From: JAHBTB01 sp964451255
GTDB taxonomy: Bacteria; Armatimonadota; Fimbriimonadia; Fimbriimonadales; Fimbriimonadaceae
NCBI GenBank assembly: GCA_964451255.1
Contig: CAYVHL010000001.1
Location: 620,001 to 684,000, forward strand
Direction: 5' to 3'
DNA: 64,000 nt
Position 1 is the first letter of the stretch, and each line of letters opens with the position of its first letter. Shown one piece after another: positions 16,885 through 26,085 of this stretch. The position numbers were made by a program, and so were the translations under genes. Below the pieces are notes generated by a model that saw only the letters and a program-made list of their open reading frames with translations, had not been told where the DNA came from and did not search any database.

Positions 16885-17952
16885 ATGATCGCCGCCTTGG
16901 CCCTCTCGGTCGCCGTCGCCCAAAACCCATTGGCTGACAAGGGTGTCTTCCCGATCGCTGTCTGGCTGCAAAGCCCGGCGATGGCCACCAAATACAAGGC
17001 GGCTGGTATCAACCTCTATGTGGGCCTATGGGACGGCCCCACCGAGGAACAGCTCGCGCGGCTCAAGGGGGCCGGAATGTCAGTCGTCTGCGACCAGAAC
17101 GAGGTGGGCCTCCGCCACGTCAAGGACAAGACGATCGTCGCCTGGATGCACGGCGACGAGCCCGACAACGCCCAGCCGACGCCCGGAGGCGGTTACGGAC
17201 CCTGCGTGCCGCCCCAACGCATCGTCGACGACTACCGCCGCATCAAGGCCAAAGATCCGACAAGGCCGGTCCTTCTCAACCTGGGCCAAGGCGTCGCCAA
17301 CGACCGTTGGATCGGTCGAGGCTCCGGCGCGAAGCTCTCTGACTACGAAACCTATGTCAAGGGTTCGGACATCGTCTCCTTCGACGTCTATCCCATGGCC
17401 AGTCTGCACAATCCTGATGAGATCAGCCTTGTCGCCAAAGGCGTGCGTCGGCTTGTCGGCTGGACGGGTGGCAGACAACGCGTTTGGAACTGCCTGGAGT
17501 GCACCGACATCAACGGCGAGGGCAAAGCGACCCCGGACCAGGTGAAAGCGCAGGCTTGGTCGGCGATCATCAGCGGGTCACGCGGCCTCATCTACTTCGT
17601 CCATCAGTTCAAACCCAGCTTTGACGAGCACGCCCTGCTCGACGACCCCACCATGCTGGCGGCCGTGACGAAGTTGAACGCCCAGATCCAGCGCTACGCC
17701 CGCCGGCTCGACGACCCGGTCGCCCAGGGTGTCGGCGCCACCGGCGACGGGGTCCTTTCGTTTGCGACGAACGACGGCAAGAGGGTAACTATCTTCATCG
17801 CGTCGATCCTCGGGCGATCCACGAAGGCACGGTTGACCGCCCATGCTAACCAATTGGTTGACTCTGAGTCCGGTAAGAAAGTGAACCTGACCGACGGGTC
17901 AGGGACGATCACCCTCCAGCCCTATGAGGTTGAAATACTTCAGTCGCCGTGA
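16885..17952 (+). CDS. Secreted TIM-barrel-like protein, possible glycosidase-fold, function unknown
   Basis: Protein of 355 residues beginning with a short signal (MIAALALSVAVAQ). Alternating strands and helices include VFPIAVWLQSP, GINLYVGLWDG, MSVVCDQNEV, IVAWMHGDEPDN, PVLLNLGQGVAN, DIVSFDVYPMAS, RVWNCLECTDI and GSRGLIYFVHQF. This is the periodicity of a (beta/alpha)8 barrel, with acidic residues at strand ends (HGDEPDN, SFDVYP, NCLECTD) where glycosidases keep catalytic carboxylates. The last 70 residues look like a small beta-sandwich (GVLSFATNDGKRVTIFIASI). I cannot assign a family. Neighbouring sugar hydrolases support a carbohydrate role only weakly. Confidence 0.7.
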   Translation: MIAALALSVAVAQNPLADKGVFPIAVWLQSPAMATKYKAAGINLYVGLWDGPTEEQLARLKGAGMSVVCDQNEVGLRHVKDKTIVAWMHGDEPDNAQPTPGGGYGPCVPPQRIVDDYRRIKAKDPTRPVLLNLGQGVANDRWIGRGSGAKLSDYETYVKGSDIVSFDVYPMASLHNPDEISLVAKGVRRLVGWTGGRQRVWNCLECTDINGEGKATPDQVKAQAWSAIISGSRGLIYFVHQFKPSFDEHALLDDPTMLAAVTKLNAQIQRYARRLDDPVAQGVGATGDGVLSFATNDGKRVTIFIASILGRSTKARLTAHANQLVDSESGKKVNLTDGSGTITLQPYEVEILQSP

Positions 17953-17955
17953 GTT

Positions 17956-20334
17956 TCAAGCCATCGCCGGATCGGTGACCGACCAGGCTCCGTTCTCGAT
18001 ACGGCCGGAAAAGCGGTAGGACGCACCCCCGTGACTCGCCACAACGTCGTACCAGCGGTGGCTGGCCTCGGTCGAGACGGCCACACGCTTGGACTGCATT
18101 GGCCGCAGTCGCACCGCGTCCAACTTCTGACCGTACGAGCCGTCTTGCAGACTGATCACTTGCTCTACGTCCGAGTTGTTAGCCAAGGTCAGCACGAGCT
18201 CCGTGCCACGGGCGCGTGCAGTAGCCGAAAACGCGACCCCTTGCGAGGCTTCCAACTGGCGGACAAACCCGTTCAGTCCGTCGATCCGCACCAGGCACTT
18301 CGGGCCGGCAGGCAACGAGTCGACGACCGAGTCCCCCGGAGAGACCGCGTACGCCCGGGCGACGAACCCCGCACCGTAGGAGTAGGCCTTGAAGGCGCTG
18401 CCAGACGACCTCTTCCCAAACACCTTTTCTCCAGCGGACATCTTGATCTTCGCGCCTCCGTCTCCGAGCGAAATGCTTGCCTCGAGCTCGTAGGGCAGGG
18501 GGCACGACGGGCGGGTGCCGCGCTCCTGGAAAGCCCCGACATCGAAACCGGCCGTGTCGGACGCGCTGATATGGTCAGGCGGCACCGGACGTCCCTGGAA
18601 CTTGGCGTTGTGGATCCGCTCGACAAACGGATCCCGCTCGAGGAACTTCGGAAGTTGGAGCTTTTCGCCGTTGTACGGACGGAAGACGGACGTCAGATCC
18701 CCGCTGACCGTCCTTCGCCAAGTGCTGATGTTGGACTCGCGGACATCCTTCGATTTACCGGCCAGCCACTTCTCTAAGAACATGAGAACGGACGTGTGGT
18801 CGAACACTTGGGAGTTCACGCACCCGCCGCGCGTCCAGGGAGACACGACGACCAACGGCACCCGATACCCGAGACCGATCGAGTGGTTGCGCCCGTGCTC
18901 CTTGGAGATGTCCGGCGCCGTGTCGATGTTACTGGACGTCTTGCCCGTCTCAGGCCGGTCGGGATGGGGCGCGATGAATGGTGGGACGTGGTCGAACAGG
19001 CCGTCGTTCTCGTCGTAGCAGAGGATGAACACCGTCTTCTTCCAAACCTCGGGGTCGGCGGTGAGAATGTTGATGGCCTCACTGAGGTACCACGCCCCGA
19101 ACCACGGGGATGCCGGATGGTCGGACAGCCGCTCGGACGGCACCATCCACGACACACGAGGAAGGTTTCCGCTGGCCACGTCGGCTCGGAACTGGGCGAG
19201 CGCGTCGCCCTTCGGGACGTCGATCTCCCTGGCCGTGCCATGGTCGTCGTAGGCGTGTTTGTCGAGTTCCCGGTAGTTCGGGTCGATGCGGTTGTCGCAG
19301 AAGGCCCTCTTATGCAGCGACATTGACTTGGCTGGGAGCGCGCTCCATTTCGCCTCCGTGTATTCCTTATGCTCCGCCGTCAGTGAGGCTAGCTGCTTGA
19401 CCGCCTCCTCCGTCTGCTTGTCGATGTCGGCCTTTGACTTCTGGTCGGCGTCCTGGGACTTGGACTTCAGATCGTCGATCTGCCTTTCAAGCTTCGGGAT
19501 GGTCTCGGTGACATACCTTCGCCTGCTCGGCGAGAACCGGATTCTGAACTGGCTGAACCACTCGATCGGGTTGTCGGTGAAGTTGGCCAGCCAAGCGTCG
19601 TGCTCGCCATAGAGACCCGATTCGATCGAAACTTCGTTTTGGTAGATCTTCCAGCTGACCCCGGCGTCTTCCAGCCTCTCCGGGAACGTCGTCCAAGCCG
19701 CCTCGCTGTCGTAGTCGGTGTCGCCGTTGGAGACCCGGGCTGGATGTGAGGCGTCTTCCCGGATCGTGCCGGTCCAAAGGTAGAGCCGGTTCGGCGTCGT
19801 CCCCGTCAGAGAAGAACAGAAAGCCTGGTCGCAGATCGTGAAGGCGTCGGCCAGTGCGTAGTAGAACGAGATGTCTTCCCGTGTGAAAAAGCCCATGGTC
19901 ATCGGGAATCCGTCGCCGCGTCGTTTGGCCGGGAGCCACTTGTCGTACCTGCCCCCGTTGTAGGCGTCGACCTGGTCCGACCATGAGTGCGGGGTACCGC
20001 CGATCCATGTCACGTTCGAGTGGTCAATGTCCAGGCGGAAGGGCGGCACGATCTTGCCGTCGGTGTCGGGCTGGAACCAGACCGGCTCTCCGTTCGGTTG
20101 CCGATGGACGCGCGGGTCCCTGAATCCGCGAACACCTTGCAACGAGCCGAACGTGTGGTCGAAGCTGCGGTTCTCTTGCATGAGGATGACCACGTGCTCC
20201 GCGTCCATGAAGGTCGAGCCAGCCTCCGGATCGATGGAGAACGCCCGCGCGACCGACTCCGGCAACCCTGACCAACTGGCCGCGGTCGATCCAAGTGCTG
20301 TCGCCGCCTTCAGGAAGTCGCGCCTACTGTACAT
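17956..20334 (-). CDS. Tat-exported phosphocholine-type phospholipase C
   Basis: Predicted exported phosphoesterase, 792 residues. The N-terminus MYSRRDFLKAATALGSTAAS is a twin-arginine signal. The core follows the bacterial phospholipase C/acid phosphatase superfamily: HVVILMQENRSFDHTFGSLQGVRGF, DIDHSNVTWIGGTPHSW, DAFTICDQAFCSSLTGTTPNR, FILCYDENDGLFDHVPPF, and GLGYRVPLVVVSPWTRGG. Residues about 280-330 form a Lys/Asp/Gln-rich coiled coil within the catalytic domain. The C-terminal 200 residues carry one or two DUF756-like beta domains. It would release phosphorylated head groups from phospholipids and may serve phosphate scavenging. It is convergent with the preceding gene, stops 3 bp apart. 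Confidence 0.88.
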   Translation of the reverse strand: MYSRRDFLKAATALGSTAASWSGLPESVARAFSIDPEAGSTFMDAEHVVILMQENRSFDHTFGSLQGVRGFRDPRVHRQPNGEPVWFQPDTDGKIVPPFRLDIDHSNVTWIGGTPHSWSDQVDAYNGGRYDKWLPAKRRGDGFPMTMGFFTREDISFYYALADAFTICDQAFCSSLTGTTPNRLYLWTGTIREDASHPARVSNGDTDYDSEAAWTTFPERLEDAGVSWKIYQNEVSIESGLYGEHDAWLANFTDNPIEWFSQFRIRFSPSRRRYVTETIPKLERQIDDLKSKSQDADQKSKADIDKQTEEAVKQLASLTAEHKEYTEAKWSALPAKSMSLHKRAFCDNRIDPNYRELDKHAYDDHGTAREIDVPKGDALAQFRADVASGNLPRVSWMVPSERLSDHPASPWFGAWYLSEAINILTADPEVWKKTVFILCYDENDGLFDHVPPFIAPHPDRPETGKTSSNIDTAPDISKEHGRNHSIGLGYRVPLVVVSPWTRGGCVNSQVFDHTSVLMFLEKWLAGKSKDVRESNISTWRRTVSGDLTSVFRPYNGEKLQLPKFLERDPFVERIHNAKFQGRPVPPDHISASDTAGFDVGAFQERGTRPSCPLPYELEASISLGDGGAKIKMSAGEKVFGKRSSGSAFKAYSYGAGFVARAYAVSPGDSVVDSLPAGPKCLVRIDGLNGFVRQLEASQGVAFSATARARGTELVLTLANNSDVEQVISLQDGSYGQKLDAVRLRPMQSKRVAVSTEASHRWYDVVASHGGASYRFSGRIENGAWSVTDPAMA

Positions 20335-20390
20335 ACGCCTTCATTCTGGATTATTCGAACTGGGCTCCGAGACCCCATCGGGGACGCGCG

Positions 20391-21119
20391 CTAGTTGGAG
20401 AGCAGTTCCACCAGGCGGTCCGCCCACTCCCACGGCGCCTCGACATCGGTGTGGCGGCAGTAGACGTGGCAGTCCTTACCCTCACCGGCCTTGGCACGGA
20501 AGTACGCCGCCCAGTCCTTCAGTTGGTCGTCTGAATATTGCGTTTTTCTCAACCTGACGTAGACATGCCCGGCGGTCTCGACGCGGGGCGCGTCCTCTTC
20601 ATCTGTGTCGGTGATGACCCAGCCGACCCCTGCCAGCCGCAAAGCGTCGTGGGTCTCGTCCGTGGCCCAGGAGCCGTGGCGGAACTCCATCGCCCATCTC
20701 AGCGTCGGACGGCGCGGGAGTGCGGCCAAGAATCCGGCGAGCAGGCTCTCGTTACGGGCCAGGTTCGGCGGAGTCTGCACCAAGACCTGGCCGAGCATGC
20801 CTGCACCTTCGAGCGGCACGAGCTGGGCGACAAAGGCCTCCAGGGTCTCGAAGCCAGCGGGCTTGAGCCGGGCGAGGTGGGTCACCTTTTGGTGCATCTT
20901 CGGCGACAATTGGAACCCGGCCGGGCATTGTTCGATGTACTTGGCGATGGTCGACTCAGTCGGCATCCGCTGCCACATCCCTGGTGCCTCGACCGTGTTG
21001 TAGTGCCTGGAATAGTGCGTCAAGTAGTCAGCCTGCTTGAGCCCGGGCGGATAGAAGAGCCCCTCACCCTGCCACTCCTTGTAGGAGTATCCCGACAGCC
21101 CGACATAGACCGACGCCAT
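20391..21119 (-). CDS. DUF72 (YecE-like) TIM-barrel protein
   Basis: Cytoplasmic protein of 242 residues with DUF72 hallmarks: VYVGLSGYSYKEW near the start, YNTVEAPGMWQRMP, FQLSPKMHQKVTH, GQVLVQTPPNL, WAMEFRHGSW, VWVITDTD-type strand and HVYVRLRKTQYSDDQLKDWA. The family is a TIM barrel related to xylose isomerase-like enzymes without an agreed function. The GTG at 21143 is an alternative start. ATG at 21119 begins at the conserved first strand and has GGTGGGA about 20 nt upstream. No operon partner on this strand. Confidence 0.85.
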   Translation of the reverse strand: MASVYVGLSGYSYKEWQGEGLFYPPGLKQADYLTHYSRHYNTVEAPGMWQRMPTESTIAKYIEQCPAGFQLSPKMHQKVTHLARLKPAGFETLEAFVAQLVPLEGAGMLGQVLVQTPPNLARNESLLAGFLAALPRRPTLRWAMEFRHGSWATDETHDALRLAGVGWVITDTDEEDAPRVETAGHVYVRLRKTQYSDDQLKDWAAYFRAKAGEGKDCHVYCRHTDVEAPWEWADRLVELLSN

Positions 21120-21229
21120 ATGCCGATCATGGACGATTCCCACCTGTCTGGCATGTGCGTTGTGGGGACGAATCTCTGGGAATGTGAGAGAATCGAGATG
21201 TCAGTCCACGAGGTGAGGGAAAGTTGACC

Positions 21230-22381
21230 ATGCTGACCGAACTGCTGGAAAAGGACGCCATACCCTTCGAGACGCTGCACACACGGTATGGCCCGTTGCT
21301 CGAATTGGTCCGCACGTTGCTCGGTGTCGTGCCGAATTGCGACCGGTATTTGGAGATCTGGCCGGCAGCGTTCCGCACGTACAACGTGATGGTGCCGAAC
21401 CTCATCAACCTGCCGTTCCTGCTGTGGGGTGCAGGGGCTCCGCGTGACAAGGTGGGCTTGGCGATGTACGTGTCCAGCCGTGCCGCCAGTTGCGCGTACT
21501 GCTCCGCCCACTGTTGCTCGTTCGCCTTGCGTCGCGGCGCGACCGTCGATCAGGTCCGCTCCGCCCTAGAAGACCAGCAAGCTCTGAGCTCGGCCGACCG
21601 TGCAGTCGTGCAAATGGCTTCAGCCCTCTCGACGGTCCCGGCCACCTTGGACGAATCCATCCGTGTCGAGTTGCGCCGACATTTTTCGGAGGCAGATGTC
21701 GAATGGCTCGTCCTCTCGGTTTCGATGATGGGGTTCTTGAACAAGTATATGGACGCGCTCGGCGTCCCGCTCGAGGAGCCCGTCGTCAGCGAGGTAGACC
21801 CCGTGATCGCCTCCTCGGGGTGGACTCCTGGCCAGCATTTCTCGGGCCCGATCAAGCAAGGAAGCCCTCCGGGCCAGGACTCCCTGCTGAAGCGGGCCAA
21901 GGTGGCCCAGTTCGCTCCCCAAGCCCTGAAACTGGACAAGGCTTGGACAGCCGGTGTGCCCGACCGTTGGCCCGAAGTCGGGGACTACTTGCGCGAGAAG
22001 ACCGGCCACGACTTCCCCGTCCTCTCACGTATTCGCCACCGCCGGGCCGTCCGCGCCGTCGCCACGATGATCAAGGACAACTTCGGGGACAGCGTCGTCG
22101 GCCTTGGCGAGAAGCTCTCGGCCGGCCTGGTCTATGCACGGATCGTCGACGATTCGAGCTTGGGCGAGGAACTGCGCGCGGTCGGCGCCCAAGAACTTCC
22201 CGACTCTCCCGTACAGACTTTGGCGCGGGCCGTCTCACCCAGCCCGGCCGTGGTTGACCAAACGACGGTGGACTCATGCCGCAGCCTCCCGCCAGCGGGG
22301 ATCGTCGAGGTGGTGAGCTTCGTCTCGGTACTGCAGTTGCTCCACCGGTTGTCGACTTACTATCCGGCCGCGCAAAGCTGA
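21230..22381 (+). CDS. AhpD/carboxymuconolactone decarboxylase-like protein
   Basis: Protein of 383 residues with two related all-helical halves. The first half carries AASCAYCSAHCCSFALRRG near residue 90, the Cys-x-x-Cys-x-x-x-His redox motif of alkylhydroperoxidase AhpD-like proteins. The second half (SRIRHRRAVRAVATMIKDNFGD) lacks the cysteines. A double-length, one-active-site arrangement occurs in the CMD superfamily. A peroxidase or disulfide relay role is likely, with the substrate unknown. ATG at 21230 has GAGGGA at 9 nt. The in-frame TTG at 21224 is less favourable. Confidence 0.75.
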   Translation: MLTELLEKDAIPFETLHTRYGPLLELVRTLLGVVPNCDRYLEIWPAAFRTYNVMVPNLINLPFLLWGAGAPRDKVGLAMYVSSRAASCAYCSAHCCSFALRRGATVDQVRSALEDQQALSSADRAVVQMASALSTVPATLDESIRVELRRHFSEADVEWLVLSVSMMGFLNKYMDALGVPLEEPVVSEVDPVIASSGWTPGQHFSGPIKQGSPPGQDSLLKRAKVAQFAPQALKLDKAWTAGVPDRWPEVGDYLREKTGHDFPVLSRIRHRRAVRAVATMIKDNFGDSVVGLGEKLSAGLVYARIVDDSSLGEELRAVGAQELPDSPVQTLARAVSPSPAVVDQTTVDSCRSLPPAGIVEVVSFVSVLQLLHRLSTYYPAAQS

Positions 22382-22448
22382 ACTTGCGAGCAGGCTGTAA
22401 TGGCTCGCTGCGTACCATAGGCTCGACTTAGAGTCGGATGAGATAGCT

Positions 22449-22491
22449 ATTCGCCTCAAATGTGAGGCGAATGCGGGGCATATTCGCCTCA
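22449..22491. repeat. Three copies of a 10-bp motif, two forming an inverted repeat
   Basis: ATTCGCCTCA (22449-22458) and its perfect complement TGAGGCGAAT (22463-22472) form a 10-bp stem with a 4-base loop. A third, direct copy lies at 22482-22491. The element sits in the 190-bp gap between the AhpD-like gene and tRNA-Ala, a stretch with no gene of its own. There is no T run, so it is not an obvious intrinsic terminator. An operator or remnant repeat is possible. Confidence 0.6.
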
Positions 22492-22570
22492 ATACGCCTT
22501 CCAACACCATGGCACAATGCACCTTTCAGATAGCCATCAACTCGCTATGGCCGGTGGTCAGGAACAATGG

Positions 22571-22643
22571 TGGAGGTAAGGGGACTCGAACCCCTGACAT
22601 CCTGCTTGCAAAGCAGGCGCTCTACCAACTGAGCTATACCCCC
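22571..22643 (-). tRNA. tRNA-Ala (anticodon TGC)
   Basis: The minus strand folds into a full 73-nt cloverleaf: acceptor GGGGGTA/TACCTCC, D arm GCTCAGTTGGTAGAGC, anticodon arm CCTGC-TTTGCAA-GCAGG with anticodon TGC, T arm AGGGG-TTCGAGT-CCCCT and discriminator A. Position 3 of the acceptor pairs G with T at position 70, the identity element for alanyl-tRNA synthetase. The 3' CCA is not encoded. A TATCCT hexamer about 20 bp upstream on the minus strand could be its -10 box. Confidence 0.97.
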
Positions 22644-22724
22644 ACGCGGGCGGCGGCAAGGATACCCGCCACGGACTGGAGCACCCCTGCGAGGGCCCTT
22701 CTTGTTGTTGGCGAGGCGGGGCGT

Positions 22725-25151
22725 CTACTTCACCACGAACCGGCCCTTGAGCGGGGTGTCCACCGACGAGCCTCCCACAAAGACCTGAAATTCTCCGGGC
22801 TGGACCCGCCACTTCATCTGCCGGTCGAGGATCGCCAACTCGTGCCCCGGAACCGTCACCGTCACCTTCTTCGCCTGGCCTGGCGCAAGCGTCACCCGGT
22901 CGAAACCGCCCAGTCGGCGCACATAGGTCGTCACGTCCGACACGACCTGGTGGAAATAGACTTCGGCGACCTCGGTGCCCGCGACGTCGCCCGTGTTCCG
23001 AACCGTGAAAGACACAGTCACGTCCCCACCTGGCTTGATCTCGGGTGTCTCCACGGAGAGGTCTGAGTACGCGAAAGTGGTGTAGCTGAGGCCGTAACCA
23101 AAGTGGTAAAGCGGCCCGGCCACCGCCGCGGGATCACGAAGGCCCTCGTCGTTCGATGCTGGCTTGTAGGGGAAGTTCAACGGAATCTGCCCGACGGTCT
23201 TCGGCACCGTCACCGGCAATTTGCCACTCGGGTTGTTCTGCCCGAACAAGGTCTCGGCCACGGCTTGACCCGCGAAGGCGCCAGGCGAGAAACCGTAAAG
23301 GATCGCGTCGGCGTGGTCTTGTAACCAGTTGATCGAGAGCGGTCGACCGGCGATCACGACGGCGACCAACGGTTTTCCGGTAGCCGCCACCGCACGGGCA
23401 AGCTCCTCCTGCCGGCCAGGGAGGTCCAGGCTCGACCGCGTGCGGCTTTCGCCGCTTGTGCGGTCATTTTCGCCCAACACCAACACCACCACGTCCGCCT
23501 GCTTCGCCACGTCGACGGCCTCGGCGATCCCTGCGCTCTCTTCCGGCGTGAGGTCGCGTCGGTATAGCTCGTCGTTGGGGAAATCCTTTGTCGTGACCGA
23601 ACAGCCCCTCGCATAGAGGACCCGTCCGGACGAAGCCTTCTCTATCATCGACAGGATCGTCGGCACCTGGACATGCATGGGCCCATAGCTCTTGTGGGCC
23701 CAGTCCACGTTCTTAGCGTTCGGCCCAATGACGGCAATTGTCGGGGTGTCGTGCTTGAGCGGTAGCCTGGCGTCCTTGTTCTTGAGCAAGATGAGGGACT
23801 CGCGGGAGGCCCTCAGTGCGGCTGCCTGATGCTCCGGACGCGCGACCAGCTCGTCGGCGCGAGTCAGGTCGGACCGATAGGGTCGGTCAAAAAGGCCGAG
23901 CCAGAACTTCACGCGTAGGACGTCGCGCACCCTGTCGTCCAGGATCCTCATGGGGACCAATCCTTTCCGGACCACCTCGCGGGCGGGCAGGATGTAGACC
24001 TGGGGAGGCGTGAAGGTCGTCCGCACGTCCAGTCCGGCGAGCATGACCTGCCGCACGGCGTCCGGATAGTCTTTCGCGACATGATGCTTGCTGAACACGT
24101 ACTCGACGGCGTCGCTGTCGCTGACGACGTAGCCGCGGAACCCCCACTCCTTGCGTAGGCGGCCGGTCAGAAACTCCTTGCTCGCCGCTATGGGCACGCC
24201 GTCGTAGTCGTTGTAACTCGCCATGACGCCCAAGATGTCGGCCTCATGGACCGCGTCCTTGAAGGGCTTGAGGGCCAGTTCCTCCATCTCGCGCGGGGCG
24301 ACCTGCGGGTCGGTGCGGGAGTAGCCCTCGCGGGCTCCCTTGTTGAAACTATAGACGGCAAAGTGTTTGGCGGTGGAAGCCGAGCCGTTGGCCTGGATAC
24401 CTTTGGCCAAGGCGACCCCCATGCGGCTCAGGAGAAACGGACTTTCACTGAAAGACTCCTCCGACCTCCCCCAACGCTGGTCGCGCACCGCGTCGAGGAT
24501 CGGCGCGTAGACGTTGGTGAAGCCAAGCAGGCGGTTCTCCAAACCCGTGATCACGCCTTCTTGGTGGACAAGGTCCAGATCCCAGGTCGCCCCCATGCCG
24601 GTCGGAATCGGAAAGAGCGTCCCTGCGAAAGACGAGCACCCTTGGATGCCCTCGTTCGTGAAGTCCACCGGCACGCCCAGACGGGTCTGCTCGACAAAGA
24701 ACCTCTGGATCTCGTTCAGGGCGGCGGCATGGAGGCTGGGCGGCCACAGGTAATGGCCGGATTTGGCGTCGAACTTGCTGTTCTCCTGTTCGTCGATGTT
24801 GGCGATCCCATCCTTCCAGACCTCTTTCTTCCAGCCAAGGGTCGGCAACTCGTCTTTCAGGACCGCCCCATGGCCGTAAAGCGTCGCCAGTTGGCAAGTC
24901 TTCTCCTCAAGGGTCATCTGCCCAAGCAGGTCGTCCACACGTTCGTCGACTGGTCGAGAAGGGTCCTCGTAGACGTCCCTCTTGCCGTTCTTATTCAAGT
25001 CGATCCAGTCCTTATGGTAGATCGTCGGCATCGGGGGGTAGACGCTCGGAACTTGGCTCGCTGGCGGCGACACCGAGAGGGAGATTTCGGCCGGGATCTG
25101 GACCGGCCCGGGACGCTGGGCCACCGCGAGCCAAACCATGCTGAGAAACAT
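22725..25151 (-). CDS. Secreted GH3 beta-glucosidase-type enzyme
   Basis: Exported glycosidase of 808 residues (signal MFLSMVWLAVAQ). It opens with DLNKNGKRDVYED, an EF-hand-like Asp/Asn loop common before GH3 barrels, then VDERVDDLLGQMTLEEK. The barrel includes SSFAGTLFPIPTGMGATWD, RWGRSEESFSESP, KHFAVYSFNKG and the nucleophile Asp in GYVVSDSDAVEY near residue 345. The second domain has GPNAKNVDW and VVLVLGENDRTSGESRTRSSLDLPG. The tail (KPGGDVTVSFTVRNTGDVAGTEVAEVYF) is a fibronectin-III-like domain. Length and order match BglX-like enzymes on beta-glucosides or xylosides. It is followed downstream by tRNA-Ala on the same strand. Confidence 0.92.
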   Translation of the reverse strand: MFLSMVWLAVAQRPGPVQIPAEISLSVSPPASQVPSVYPPMPTIYHKDWIDLNKNGKRDVYEDPSRPVDERVDDLLGQMTLEEKTCQLATLYGHGAVLKDELPTLGWKKEVWKDGIANIDEQENSKFDAKSGHYLWPPSLHAAALNEIQRFFVEQTRLGVPVDFTNEGIQGCSSFAGTLFPIPTGMGATWDLDLVHQEGVITGLENRLLGFTNVYAPILDAVRDQRWGRSEESFSESPFLLSRMGVALAKGIQANGSASTAKHFAVYSFNKGAREGYSRTDPQVAPREMEELALKPFKDAVHEADILGVMASYNDYDGVPIAASKEFLTGRLRKEWGFRGYVVSDSDAVEYVFSKHHVAKDYPDAVRQVMLAGLDVRTTFTPPQVYILPAREVVRKGLVPMRILDDRVRDVLRVKFWLGLFDRPYRSDLTRADELVARPEHQAAALRASRESLILLKNKDARLPLKHDTPTIAVIGPNAKNVDWAHKSYGPMHVQVPTILSMIEKASSGRVLYARGCSVTTKDFPNDELYRRDLTPEESAGIAEAVDVAKQADVVVLVLGENDRTSGESRTRSSLDLPGRQEELARAVAATGKPLVAVVIAGRPLSINWLQDHADAILYGFSPGAFAGQAVAETLFGQNNPSGKLPVTVPKTVGQIPLNFPYKPASNDEGLRDPAAVAGPLYHFGYGLSYTTFAYSDLSVETPEIKPGGDVTVSFTVRNTGDVAGTEVAEVYFHQVVSDVTTYVRRLGGFDRVTLAPGQAKKVTVTVPGHELAILDRQMKWRVQPGEFQVFVGGSSVDTPLKGRFVVK

Positions 25152-25238
25152 GGTTCAACCGTACCACGAGTACAACATCGCGTTGCCTGAGTCCAGGGTG
25201 CCGAGAGTCTTGAGGAACTGCAGGATCCTGAATCCTGG

Positions 25239-25994
25239 CTAGAGCCCCTTGGGCAAAGACTGGAAGAACTTCACCATCCACGGCACCGAGTCGCCTCGGA
25301 AGGTGTGGTCCCCGTCGTAGATGAAGGTCGCCAACGGCGCCTGGCCCGAGTAAGCGCGGACTTGGTCGCCCACCTTACGCCCTTCTTCCGGCGTGGATCG
25401 CAACAGCCTCTTCAAGGCATCCAGTGAAGAATGTTGAAGCTTGGGGTCCACCAACTGGTCCTTTTCACCAATGACGATGAACGCGGGCAGGGGCTTCGTC
25501 ACCCGGCGTGCTCCACCGGCGTTGGCCGAGGCGACACCCGCGATCACGTCTGGTCTTGCCGCCCAGAGCGTGTACACAAAGCCGCCGCCGTTCGAGTGCC
25601 CCATGATGAAGACCTCCTTCCGATAACCAGGATCCTCTCCGACCCGCTTCAACATCTTGTCGAAGAAGTCGATGTCTTGGTTGTCGGTCAGCCGCGTCAT
25701 GTTCCATCCCGGCCTCTTGCCCTCTGGATCGACGCGCCTCGTCACCGTCGGCAGGCCCTGCGGATAGATCACCAGCGCCTCTGGCCACAACTCTTGAAAC
25801 CGGTAGGCGCGAGCGGCGTACCGAGAAGTCCCGCCGTGCCCGTGAAAGCAGATTACGACAGGATGCGGCGCGTCGCCACGCGAGGGCTTATAGACGAGGG
25901 CGGTCCGATCTCTGCCGTCAACGCTCAACGTCCAAGTCTCAGGTTGATGGGCGGTCGCTGTAAGTGCGACCAAAGCTGCGAGCAAAGCGCTCAT
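25239..25994 (-). CDS. Secreted PHB-depolymerase/LpqC-like esterase
   Basis: Alpha/beta hydrolase of 251 residues with signal MSALLAALVALTATA. Features are HPVVICFHGHGG (oxyanion region), FQELWPEALVIYPQGLP, the nucleophile elbow GHSNGGG, VASANAGG, and a late Asp and His in KDQLVDPKLQH and DGDHTFRG. The layout matches the polyhydroxybutyrate depolymerase/feruloyl esterase group (COG3509). With nearby GH enzymes, an acyl or feruloyl esterase acting on plant polysaccharide is as plausible as PHB. It ends 87 bp upstream of the GH3 start on the same strand. Confidence 0.85.
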   Translation of the reverse strand: MSALLAALVALTATAHQPETWTLSVDGRDRTALVYKPSRGDAPHPVVICFHGHGGTSRYAARAYRFQELWPEALVIYPQGLPTVTRRVDPEGKRPGWNMTRLTDNQDIDFFDKMLKRVGEDPGYRKEVFIMGHSNGGGFVYTLWAARPDVIAGVASANAGGARRVTKPLPAFIVIGEKDQLVDPKLQHSSLDALKRLLRSTPEEGRKVGDQVRAYSGQAPLATFIYDGDHTFRGDSVPWMVKFFQSLPKGL

Positions 25995-26085
25995 ATGCTC
26001 CCAGACGGTGCGCCCCTACCCATGTTCAGCGGCGGTGTCCTTCGGCCCGCGCACAAGAACCGGCCAAACTGTGGCTTGTTCCGTC

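Noticed and set aside
22509..23066. Plus-strand frame of 185 codons over the tRNA-Ala gene.
   Set aside because: It runs across a complete tRNA and opposite the GH3 gene end, so it is not a gene.
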